Both the position numbers and the translations under genes were made by a program. Positions 1 to 6,523 of a stretch of DNA of 12,032 bases are shown piece after piece. Origin of the DNA: PeH17 sp964414925 (GTDB lineage: Bacteria; Bacillota; Clostridia; Christensenellales; CAG-138); NCBI GenBank assembly GCA_964414925.1, contig CAYPXV010000042.1, positions 1 through 12,032 of the forward strand, written 5' to 3'. The notes under the pieces were generated by a model. That model ran no database searches. It saw only the letters and a program-made list of their open reading frames with translations, and was not told the DNA's origin. Position 1 is the stretch's first letter, and every line of letters begins with the position of its first letter.

Positions 1-1058
1 TTCTTGCAGGGAGCGAGCATATTCTTTATAACCTTTGCCGCAAGAGGTGCCCATGAACCGTTTTCAATGATACCGATAGTTCTGTTCTTATAACCTCTTT
101 CAACGAGGTGGATAACAAAATCACGCATGAACGGGAAGATATCCGCATTATATGTTGTAGTTGCAAGTACGAGCTTGCCGTATTTGAACGCAAGCGCAAC
201 CGCCTGAGCCTGGTCAAATCTTGCCAAATCTATGAGCTCAACCGCAGGACAACCTTTGCTGACAAGCTTATCGCGCATAAGCAATGCTGCTCTGCGTGTA
301 TTGCCGTAAACAGATGTGTATGCAACTACAATACCTTCACTTTCAACTTCGTATTTTGACCATATGTCGTAAAGGTTGATGTAATGTGACAGATTATCCT
401 TTAATACAGGACCATGCAAGGGGCAAATGATCGAGATGTCAAGCCCTGCTGCCTTTTTCAGCAGATTTTGAACCTGCACACCGTATTTGCCGACTATGCC
501 AATGTAGTACCTTCTCGCCTCGTCATCCCAGGGTTCATCAACATCCAATGCACCGAATTTACCGAATCCGTCGGCAGAGAAAAGGACTTTGTCGTAAGAG
601 TCATATGTCACCATGACTTCGGGCCAATGCACCATAGGGGCACTTACAAAGGACAATGAATGTTTTCCGAGTGAAAGCGTGTCGCCCTCATCGATTACTA
701 TTCGCCTTTGTTCATAGTCCGTTCCGAAGTAATTTTTCATCATTACAAATGCCTTGCGAGAAGAAACTATGGTCGTATCGGTAAAGACATTCATAAAGCT
801 TGCAATGCTACCGGCATGGTCGGGCTCCATATGCTGCACTACGAGGTAATCGGGTTTTCTGCTGGCAAGAGCGTTTTCAATGTTATCCAGCCATTCGTGA
901 GTAAAATGTGCATCAACCGTGTCCATTATAGCGATTTTCTCGTCGATTATCGCATACGAATTATAGCTGATTCCGTTAGGAACATCATACTGACCTTCGA
1001 AAAGATCAATTTTATGGTCGTTAACACCAATGTATTTAATGTCATCGGTAATAATCAT
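1..1058 (-). CDS. Flavodiiron protein (FprA-type oxygen/NO reductase), 3' end missing
   Basis: A-type flavodiiron proteins are cytoplasmic enzymes of anaerobes that reduce O2 to water and/or NO to N2O, using a di-iron site in a metallo-beta-lactamase fold and FMN in a flavodoxin domain. 352 residues are visible. All expected iron ligands can be read: HMEPDH (H76, E78, D80, H81), H144 in MVHWPE, D163 in FSADGFG and H215 in CPLHGP. The FMN phosphate loop TSVYGNT follows at about 248-254, so the domain order is lactamase then flavodoxin. The ATG at 1058 is chosen because AGGAGG lies 6 nt upstream (1065-1070). The family is usually near 400 residues, so roughly 50 C-terminal residues lie off the window, and a fused rubredoxin domain cannot be excluded. 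It is divergent from cca with its own promoter. Family assignment is firm; preference for O2 or NO cannot be read from the sequence. Confidence 0.95.
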   Translation of the reverse strand, partial: MIITDDIKYIGVNDHKIDLFEGQYDVPNGISYNSYAIIDEKIAIMDTVDAHFTHEWLDNIENALASRKPDYLVVQHMEPDHAGSIASFMNVFTDTTIVSSRKAFVMMKNYFGTDYEQRRIVIDEGDTLSLGKHSLSFVSAPMVHWPEVMVTYDSYDKVLFSADGFGKFGALDVDEPWDDEARRYYIGIVGKYGVQVQNLLKKAAGLDISIICPLHGPVLKDNLSHYINLYDIWSKYEVESEGIVVAYTSVYGNTRRAALLMRDKLVSKGCPAVELIDLARFDQAQAVALAFKYGKLVLATTTYNADIFPFMRDFVIHLVERGYKNRTIGIIENGSWAPLAAKVIKNMLAPCK

Positions 1059-1078
1059 TTTTTTCCTCCTTGTTTTTA

Positions 1079-1094
1079 TAGTCTTATTTTACCA
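1079..1094 (-). promoter_or_regulatory. Extended -10 promoter of the flavodiiron gene
   Basis: On the minus strand TGG followed by TAAAAT (1094-1086) gives an extended -10 element (TGn plus five of six TATAAT bases). Transcription should start near 1079-1080, leaving a leader of about 20 nt before the ATG at 1058. The -35 position has no good match to TTGACA, which is tolerable for extended -10 promoters. No operator was recognised. Confidence 0.5.
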
Positions 1095-1165
1095 TAAAAA
1101 CATGATAAAAACTCATACGCTTTTATCTTTAATCGGATATATTAATGATTGAGATACAAAGGCTA

Positions 1166-1194
1166 TGGAAACGGAGGTAAAAAGAGTGTATAAT
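1166..1194 (+). promoter_or_regulatory. Sigma-A-type promoter of cca
   Basis: A perfect TATAAT (1189-1194) lies 17 nt downstream of TGGAAA (1166-1171), which matches TTGACA at four of six bases. The expected start is near 1201, leaving about 25 nt of leader that includes the GGAGGG ribosome binding site at 1214-1219. This promoter sits in the 168-bp divergent region shared with the flavodiiron gene. Confidence 0.6.
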
Positions 1195-1226
1195 GACTGT
1201 CAAGCTTAAAGAAGGAGGGTAAGTTT

Positions 1227-2606
1227 ATGAACAAAAACATTAATAATTTTCCCAAGTGGCTTGTTCGCCTTGCCTTGCTTATTCAAAATGAAGGTGCAAC
1301 CGCTTATGCCGTTGGCGGATTTGTACGGAATACACTACTGAATCTTCCTGTCAACGACATTGATATCTGCTCCGCATTAACGCCCGAACAGATTATTTCA
1401 ATCTGCCGTCGCAACGGCATACGAGTCTACCCAAAAGGCTTAGCATACGGAACGGTGGAGATATGTTGGAATGGTGAAAGATACGAGCATACGACATTTA
1501 GAAGCGACACCTACCCGGAGGGAGGGGCACATCACCCCGACTCCGTGCGCTTTTCAAGCTCACTTGAAGAAGATGCGTTCCGCCGTGACTTCAGCATAAA
1601 CGCAATCTATGTAAACCTGCTGTCGGGGGAAATTATCGACCCGACGGGCGGAATCGGCGACCTTGAAAAACGCATTATACGCACGACTTCAAAAGACCCA
1701 CACGAGATTCTTCGTGCCGACGGACTTAGAATTTTAAGACTCATTCGCTTTGCGGGAGAACTTGGCTTTGATATTGACGGTGAAACCTTTGCCGCCGCAA
1801 AAGAGCTTTGCTCAAATTTAAAATCCGTTTCGGCTGAAAGAATTGCCTCCGAACTTAACAAGATTCTGCTTTGCGATGTAAAGTATGCACAGCGCAACTC
1901 AGATGCGGTTTGCCATGCACTGGCACTTATGGAGGAACTTGGGGCTATTGACATCATTATTCCCGAGCTTGCAAAGGGCAGAGGGCTGAAGCAAAAACCT
2001 ACACACCACCGCTATGACGTATTGCATCACGGTTTACACACTGCTTCCGAGACTGCGCCGAAACTCATTTTGCGACTTGCAGGTTTACTTCACGATGTGG
2101 GCAAGCCCTATGTTCACGAAAAAACCGGTACAATGCACGAGCATAATGTCGTGGGTGAATCTATTTCCCGGGAAATACTGCAAAGGCTTCGCTATGATAA
2201 AAAGACTTGCGATGAGGTAAGTTTTCTGGTCAGAAATCATATGTACGATTTGAATAATACGGCTAAGGAAAGTACGTTGAGGGTGAGGATAGTGCTTTGG
2301 GGTATAGACAGAACATTGGAGCTTGCGGAAATTCGTGAGGCGGATGTACATGGTTCGGGCATTATTCGAGATAGAGTAAAGGCTGCCGACAGATGGCGAG
2401 CATTGCTTGATAAGATGATAGATGAGAAAGTTCCCTTCTCGGTAAATGAGCTTAAATGCACAGGCAACAATATCTGCCAATGGCTTAATATAGAATCATC
2501 CCCCAATGTAGGCAGGGTGAAGCTTGGATTATTGAAGCATTGCGCACGGTTCCCTAAGGATAATAATCCCGAAAAACTTCAGGCACTTGCAAAGGATCTT
2601 TTTTAG
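1227..2606 (+). CDS. cca: CCA tRNA nucleotidyltransferase (class II, with HD domain)
   Basis: This enzyme adds or repairs the 3' CCA end of tRNAs without a template, using CTP and ATP. The 459-residue protein shows the class II order. The nucleotidyltransferase loop GGFVRN (30-35) is followed by the metal-binding pair D44/D46 in VNDIDIC, then RRDFSINA (119-126), which closes the head domain. The helix LRADGLRILRLIRFA carries the nucleotide-reading motif. An HD domain begins at H289-D290 (GLLHDVGKP), with later histidines in HEHN and RNHM. The ATG at 1227 follows GAAGGAGGG with good spacing. The usual Asp of GGxVRD is Asn here (N35). Length fits clostridial CCA enzymes with an HD domain. Members of the same superfamily include poly(A) polymerases and CC- or A-adding enzymes; a full CCA enzyme is most likely because no second copy is visible. 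The gene is monocistronic: its own promoter and a terminator flank it. Confidence 0.94.
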   Translation: MNKNINNFPKWLVRLALLIQNEGATAYAVGGFVRNTLLNLPVNDIDICSALTPEQIISICRRNGIRVYPKGLAYGTVEICWNGERYEHTTFRSDTYPEGGAHHPDSVRFSSSLEEDAFRRDFSINAIYVNLLSGEIIDPTGGIGDLEKRIIRTTSKDPHEILRADGLRILRLIRFAGELGFDIDGETFAAAKELCSNLKSVSAERIASELNKILLCDVKYAQRNSDAVCHALALMEELGAIDIIIPELAKGRGLKQKPTHHRYDVLHHGLHTASETAPKLILRLAGLLHDVGKPYVHEKTGTMHEHNVVGESISREILQRLRYDKKTCDEVSFLVRNHMYDLNNTAKESTLRVRIVLWGIDRTLELAEIREADVHGSGIIRDRVKAADRWRALLDKMIDEKVPFSVNELKCTGNNICQWLNIESSPNVGRVKLGLLKHCARFPKDNNPEKLQALAKDLF

Positions 2607-2620
2607 CCTTGAAATTCTTT

Positions 2621-2690
2621 TGAGATTACGTCCTTTCTAATCTTAGAAAGGAAGTTTTTTTGGGATTACATCCTCTCTAACCTTAAAAAA
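2621..2690. repeat. Imperfect 40-bp-period tandem repeat between convergent gene ends
   Basis: Positions 2621-2650 and 2661-2690 align without gaps at an offset of exactly 40 bases, with 24 of 30 identities by hand count. All six differences are transitions. The left copy forms the stem of the cca terminator. The right copy holds the last codons and the stop of the convergent minus-strand gene. Confidence 0.6.
2631..2661 (+). terminator. Intrinsic terminator of cca
   Basis: A perfect 10-bp inverted repeat, TCCTTTCTAA (2631-2640) and TTAGAAAGGA (2643-2652), is followed by seven T residues (2655-2661). It starts 24 nt after the cca stop codon. The very short spacer means the top pairs must open to form the loop. 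Read on the minus strand there is no T-tract, so it mainly ends cca transcription before the converging gene at 2666-3283. Confidence 0.85.
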
Positions 2691-3283
2691 TAGCGTTTGC
2701 CGTCTGTTGATAGTATGGTTCTCGTTCCGGGAAAATTGCGGCTGCACTTTGCAGGGACAGCAGTAACCTTGTGTTTAACACCGTTAAGATTGGCAACGCC
2801 GTAAATATTGCCGTTTTCCTTCCACCAATATGAATTTTTAAATGCAGACGGAAAAGGATTTTCTATGGTAACTTTTTCAACGGGCGGAGATATGTTCTCT
2901 GCCCTTGTTTCGTTATCGAGTGTATGAAACAGTCTCTTTGCGGTTTCGACGATTTGTTTTGTTGCAGGAGAAATACGTTCCTTTTGCGAATTAATTCTGA
3001 CCTCGGTTTTAAACCTTTCCATTTCGACATCCGATAAATTCGTACTTCCGAACGAAACGGGTTCACCGTCTTCATTGCATAGAATTATCCCTGTCGCCTC
3101 CATGCCCTTTTCAATGCCACAGCCGTTATTCAAAATAACGCTGCTTATTTTTTTGCCGTCGGTTATGAACGCTTTCTTCGCACAAGGACCTTTGAGTTTA
3201 ACGCATATTTCCGTTTTACCGTTTTCAATTTTAAGCCTTGCCGAGCCGATAAGTTTGCCTTGAAGTGCAATGAATTTTATCAT
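2666..3283 (-). CDS. Hypothetical protein, 205 residues, function not recognised
   Basis: I do not recognise this family. The start at 3283 is supported by AGGAGGGAG immediately upstream (3286-3294), and coding character is convincing. The protein appears to have two parts. Residues 1-85 look beta-rich with four cysteines (C27, C34, C55, C69), lacking a regular zinc-finger spacing. A polar, probably helical linker (85-135) leads to a C-terminal segment (140-205) with aromatic and basic residues (NPFP, YWW, KRYFLRLERM) and one more cysteine (C180). No signal peptide or membrane segment is visible, so it is probably cytoplasmic. It follows rpsB-tsf but is separated from it by a terminator, so it probably has its own promoter; only weak candidates (for example TTCATA-17-CATAAA) are visible. 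Its last codons fall inside the tandem repeat at 2661-2690. Confidence 0.75.
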   Translation of the reverse strand: MIKFIALQGKLIGSARLKIENGKTEICVKLKGPCAKKAFITDGKKISSVILNNGCGIEKGMEATGIILCNEDGEPVSFGSTNLSDVEMERFKTEVRINSQKERISPATKQIVETAKRLFHTLDNETRAENISPPVEKVTIENPFPSAFKNSYWWKENGNIYGVANLNGVKHKVTAVPAKCSRNFPGTRTILSTDGKRYFLRLERM

Positions 3284-3345
3284 TTCTCCCTCCTGCGGAA
3301 AGTTGTTCTATAGCTCAATTTTATGCTTAAAGTGTATTTATTTAT

Positions 3346-3380
3346 GAAAAAGTCTCCGTATGAAACGAGTCATACGGAGA
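3346..3380 (-). terminator. Intrinsic terminator of the rpsB-tsf operon
   Basis: A perfect 10-bp stem, TCTCCGTATG (3353-3362) and CATACGGAGA (3371-3380), encloses an 8-nt loop. On the minus strand it is followed by CTTTTTC, and it lies 24 nt past the tsf stop codon. It separates the operon from the hypothetical gene. Confidence 0.85.
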
Positions 3381-3403
3381 AATTGACTTTAATTTAAATG
3401 CAA

Positions 3404-4291
3404 TTATGCCTTCTGGGTCTGAGCCATAACTTCATCTGCGAAGTTTTCCTGACGCTTTTCAAGACCTTCACCCATTACGAAGCATACGAAGGAAAGAACT
3501 TCGAATCTGCCGTTGATCATCTGACCGACGGTGAGGGACTGATCCTTAACGAATGCCTGCTCAAGCAAGCAAACTTCCTTATAATACTTCTCAATACGAC
3601 CTTCAACCATCTTCTCAATGATTGCCATGGGCTTGGGCTTGGGCTCGTTCTTAGCCTGCTCCATGAGGATTTCACGCTCATGCTCAACATCTGCCTGGTT
3701 GCAGTCTGCCTTGGAAATGCAGGTGGGGTTTGCCGCTGCGATCTGCATTGCAACATCGTGTGCGATTTCGGGATGATCGCCGTTGCTGACTTTAAGCAGA
3801 ACGCCTCTCTTACCACCGAGGTGTACATAAGTATCAACAGAACCTTCGTAACGCTCGAAACGACGGATGGTGATCTTCTCGCCGATCTTTGCGACTGCTG
3901 CGTTGATAGCTGCGTCAACGGTCATGCTCTCATCCTCGGAGTATGCCTGGGTCATCATTTCCTCAACGGTTGCGGGGTTCTTCTTTGCAACGTGCATAGC
4001 AAGCTGATGTACAAGCTCTTTGAATGCATCGGTCTTTGCAACAAAGTCGGTCTCACAGTTGACTTCGATGATAACGCCAACACCGCACTTATCGCATACG
4101 TAGCAATCTACAATACCCTCTGCCGCAATGCGTGATGCCTTCTTTGCGGATGCTGCAAGACTCTTCTCACGAAGATAGTCCATTGCCTTCTCCATATCAC
4201 CGTCACATTCCTTCAGTGCCTTTTTGCAATCCATCATGCCCGCGCCGGAACGCTCGCGAAGATTCATAACGTCTTTTGCTGTAAATTCCAT
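3404..4291 (-). CDS. tsf: Translation elongation factor Ts
   Basis: EF-Ts is the cytoplasmic nucleotide exchange factor that releases GDP from EF-Tu. The 295-residue protein begins with the UBA-like EF-Tu-binding domain, where RERSGAGMMDCKKAL (12-26) is the family signature. The conserved TDFV (81-84), which inserts into EF-Tu, follows in VNCETDFVAK. The core domain runs to about 290, and length is normal for the family. I chose the ATG at 4291 because GGAGG (4300-4304) lies 8 nt upstream. A longer reading from a TTG at 4306 would put the start codon inside the ribosome binding site. It lies 34 bp downstream of rpsB, as in most bacteria, and ends in a strong terminator. pyrH and frr, which often follow, are not here. 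Confidence 0.97.
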   Translation of the reverse strand: MEFTAKDVMNLRERSGAGMMDCKKALKECDGDMEKAMDYLREKSLAASAKKASRIAAEGIVDCYVCDKCGVGVIIEVNCETDFVAKTDAFKELVHQLAMHVAKKNPATVEEMMTQAYSEDESMTVDAAINAAVAKIGEKITIRRFERYEGSVDTYVHLGGKRGVLLKVSNGDHPEIAHDVAMQIAAANPTCISKADCNQADVEHEREILMEQAKNEPKPKPMAIIEKMVEGRIEKYYKEVCLLEQAFVKDQSLTVGQMINGRFEVLSFVCFVMGEGLEKRQENFADEVMAQTQKA

Positions 4292-4299
4292 AACTATAT

Positions 4300-4304
4300 C
4301 CTCC
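4300..4304 (-). promoter_or_regulatory. Ribosome binding site that fixes the tsf start
   Basis: GGAGG on the minus strand, 8 nt before the ATG at 4291. It overlaps the in-frame TTG at 4306 and so argues against that longer start. Confidence 0.8.
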
Positions 4305-4325
4305 AAATACTATGCTTGGGTAAAA

Positions 4326-5078
4326 TTAAAAGTTTTCAACTTCCTCGTCTGCTTCGGTAGCTACGGTTGCATCAACTGCCGCATCCGTCATCTGCTCGCC
4401 CTGCTTGCCTTCAAGAACTGCATCTGCCATCTTCGATGCGATAAGCTTAACGGCACGAATTGCGTCGTCATTGCCGGGGATTACGAAATCAACGTCGTCG
4501 GGATCACAGTTGGTGTCTACGATTGCGATAACGGGAATGCCCAAAGCACGTGCTTCAAGAACTGCAATGCGTTCTTTGCGGGGGTCTACTACGAACATGC
4601 AGGAAGGGATCTTCTTCATGTCCTTGATACCGCCCAGGTTCTTCATCAGCTTCTCACGAAGTGCGCAAAGCTGGATAACTTCCTTCTTGGGAAGAAGATC
4701 AAAGCTTCCGTCTGCTTCCATTCTGTTGATCTCGTTCAATTTTGCGATACGAGTCTGAATGGTCTTGAAGTTGGTGAGAAGTCCGCCGAGCCAACGCTGG
4801 TTGACGTAGTACATCTCGCAACGCTTTGCTTCCTGCTCAATGCTGTCCTGTGCCTGCTTCTTTGTGCCGACAAAAAGAATCGTGCCGTCGTTCATGGCGA
4901 TGTCACGGACAAATGCGTATGCTTCGTCTATTTTCTTGACTGTCTTCTGAAGGTCGATGATGTAGATTCCGTTGCGCTCGGTGAAGATGTATTCCTTCAT
5001 CTTCGGGTTCCAACGGCGTGTCTGGTGACCAAAGTGTACTCCCGCTTCGAGGAGCTGTTTCATTGAAATAACTGACAT
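4326..5078 (-). CDS. rpsB: 30S ribosomal protein S2
   Basis: S2 is a late-assembling protein of the small subunit that sits between head and body. The 250-residue protein starts with SVISMKQLLEAGVHFGHQTR and carries S2 family hallmarks such as WNPKM, NGIYIIDLQKT, FVGTKKQA and NQRWLGGLLTN. The conserved segment ending VVDPRKERIAVLEA, followed by GIPVIAIVDTNCDP, is intact. The C-terminus is an acidic, alanine-rich tail of about 25 residues, common in clostridial S2. The ATG at 5078 has AGGAGG (5088-5093) 9 nt upstream. It is the first gene of a two-gene operon with tsf, driven by the promoter at 5188-5216 through a leader of about 100 nt with nested stems, where autoregulation by S2 could act. 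Confidence 0.97.
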   Translation of the reverse strand: MSVISMKQLLEAGVHFGHQTRRWNPKMKEYIFTERNGIYIIDLQKTVKKIDEAYAFVRDIAMNDGTILFVGTKKQAQDSIEQEAKRCEMYYVNQRWLGGLLTNFKTIQTRIAKLNEINRMEADGSFDLLPKKEVIQLCALREKLMKNLGGIKDMKKIPSCMFVVDPRKERIAVLEARALGIPVIAIVDTNCDPDDVDFVIPGNDDAIRAVKLIASKMADAVLEGKQGEQMTDAAVDATVATEADEEVENF

Positions 5079-5107
5079 GTAACTAAACCTCCTGTTTTTA
5101 TTTCCGC

Positions 5108-5166
5108 CCCATGTATCTTCTTCCGAAATAACCGCTCTGCGGCAACAGTTTCGAAATCCTCATGGG
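5108..5166 (-). promoter_or_regulatory. Structured 5' leader of rpsB (candidate autoregulatory element)
   Basis: Three nested stems can be drawn on the transcript. P1 pairs CCCATG (5166-5161) with CATGGG (5113-5108). P2 pairs TTTCGAAA (5156-5149) with TTTCGGAA (5128-5121), 8 bp with one G-U. P3 pairs CCGC (5142-5139) with GCGG (5135-5132) around an AGA loop, extendable by a G-U pair. No T-tract follows, so control, if any, would be translational or by mRNA stability. In Escherichia coli S2 represses rpsB-tsf through the leader; I do not recognise that specific motif here. Confidence 0.5.
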
Positions 5167-5187
5167 TGAGTTATTCCATACCTTGAT

Positions 5188-5216
5188 ATGATACCACATT
5201 TTTATAACACTTGCAA
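5188..5216 (-). promoter_or_regulatory. Promoter of the rpsB-tsf operon
   Basis: On the minus strand TTGCAA (5216-5211) is followed after 17 nt by TATCAT (5193-5188), preceded by TGG, giving an extended -10 box. The expected start is near 5181. A second TTGCAA-like stretch lies in the A/T-rich tract just upstream (about 5224-5229). Confidence 0.75.
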
Positions 5217-5250
5217 CGTTTTTTTGCAAAAAAGATAATATATTTGAATT

Positions 5251-6432
5251 TTATTTTTCTTCTTGAACTCCTGTAAAGTAGTCACGAATCGCATCGCACA
5301 AGATAACGATATTTTCCTTGTTGACGGAGTAATAGGTTCTTCCGCCGGACTGTTCGAGTTTGAGTAGTCCCGCATAGTAAAGCGATGTAAGTGTGCGTGA
5401 CATATGCCCGCCGTTAAGTCCCATTTCGGTTGCAAGCTCATGGCAGTAATATGATTTATCTTTGAGCATACAAAGAATCTTGAATTTTGTTTTGTCGCCC
5501 ATTATCCTGATTATCTCGCTCAAACTTTCGATGGATTTGTTTATTCCGACTATCAGGTAAGCAGGTAACATTCCAATGCCTATTGAAAGAGAACTTTTTT
5601 GCGGTGAATCCGGTAAATTTCCGGCAGGGCAGTAAACAAGCATGTTCGGCAGCATGGAGTTTACATAAAGGGTCGTTCCCTCACCTATACCCTCGATACA
5701 TACGCCGCCGTGTGAACGCAGATACGATTCAACTCCCGTGGTCGATAATTCCTCGTCCCAAATTTCGGCTATATGCTCACGTACATCAAGCGTCAGCATA
5801 AGTTCCTCTACAAGCTTCTCGCTATAGGGTCTCATGAACTCGATTACGTTATCGAAATTTTTCTCAAAATTTAAAAACAGTACGCATATCTGCATACATA
5901 TCTCTTTCGGATAGGGAAGTTCGCTCAGTTCCGAAAGCAGCATCTCGTCCGTTAGCGGACTGTCCGCTTTGCTGAATCTCCACTGATCTCCGTCTTTATT
6001 TATCTTTATTCCGTTCTCTTTATAATAATCCCATGTGTGGAAAACAGTTGCCTTATATTCATCTATCGAAAGGTAAAGCGGTGTTGCGAACTGGTCGGCG
6101 CAAATTCTGAAAAGAAAGTTCTGGTCCCGTCCGTCATATCCTAAATCCCCGAAGTATTTTTGAAGTATCGGATTATTTCTGTCAAGCCCTTTGCACACTT
6201 TTTGCATTATCTCGTTAAGCTTCTTCGCATGCTGATATAAATAATCCCGTTCGTTCTTATCCTGCCTGTCCTTGTAACGCTCGTCTATACGATCAAATAC
6301 ACCTGTGTAGCTTAAATCGTTAGCATAATGATACAGCATGTATGCCGTTTCCTCAACTGCTCTGGGACGTATGTCGAACATCATGCTCCGACGATTCTTT
6401 TCTCTTTTACTTTTTTGGCTTATTCTTGGCAT
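5251..6432 (-). CDS. Winged-helix (ArsR-like) transcriptional regulator with long N-terminal domain
   Basis: The last 85 or so residues form a winged helix-turn-helix of the ArsR/SmtB kind. A helix with GDKTKFKILCML (312-323) leads to the HELATEMGLNGGHMSRTL recognition unit (331-348), then LYYAGLL and the wing SGGRTYYSVN (362-371). The first 300 residues are soluble, mostly helical and of unknown function, with no signal peptide or membrane segment; they could bind a ligand or partner. This N-terminal arrangement resembles large clostridial regulators with a C-terminal HTH, much longer than the usual 100-residue ArsR protein. No cysteine metal-binding motif typical of metal sensors is visible in the HTH. 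The start is uncertain: the ATG at 6432 has only a weak AGAG upstream, whereas ATGs at 6384/6381 follow GGAG too closely. It lies 91 bp behind the protease with no clear own promoter, so co-transcription is possible. Confidence 0.8.
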   Translation of the reverse strand: MPRISQKSKREKNRRSMMFDIRPRAVEETAYMLYHYANDLSYTGVFDRIDERYKDRQDKNERDYLYQHAKKLNEIMQKVCKGLDRNNPILQKYFGDLGYDGRDQNFLFRICADQFATPLYLSIDEYKATVFHTWDYYKENGIKINKDGDQWRFSKADSPLTDEMLLSELSELPYPKEICMQICVLFLNFEKNFDNVIEFMRPYSEKLVEELMLTLDVREHIAEIWDEELSTTGVESYLRSHGGVCIEGIGEGTTLYVNSMLPNMLVYCPAGNLPDSPQKSSLSIGIGMLPAYLIVGINKSIESLSEIIRIMGDKTKFKILCMLKDKSYYCHELATEMGLNGGHMSRTLTSLYYAGLLKLEQSGGRTYYSVNKENIVILCDAIRDYFTGVQEEK

Positions 6433-6465
6433 TTCTCTATTTTTATTCTGTGAATTTACCTGAAC

Positions 6466-6501
6466 CCGACCCGATACCCAAAAGCATCGGGTCGGATGCT
6501 T
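6466..6501 (-). promoter_or_regulatory. Two overlapping hairpins between protease and regulator
   Basis: CCGACCCGAT (6466-6475) and ATCGGGTCGG (6486-6495) form a perfect 10-bp GC-rich stem. The same bases can instead form AAGCATC (6482-6488) with GATGCTT (6495-6501), a 7-bp stem that on the minus strand runs into TTTTGGG. The two cannot form together. The element lies 23-58 nt past the protease stop codon. It could be a 3'-end terminator of the protease message, a partial read-through signal or an attenuator. The lack of a long T-tract after the 10-bp stem weakens a plain terminator call. Confidence 0.45.
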
Positions 6502-6523
6502 ATTTGTTTACTCTTCCATTCGA

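Noticed and set aside
708..1097. Plus-strand open frame opposite the flavodiiron gene
   Set aside because: The opposite strand encodes all iron ligands of a flavodiiron protein in one continuous frame; this one has no supporting signals.
3398..5066. Long plus-strand open frames opposite tsf and rpsB
   Set aside because: They mirror highly expressed ribosomal and EF-Ts genes and have Cys/Leu-rich compositions with no protein-family character.
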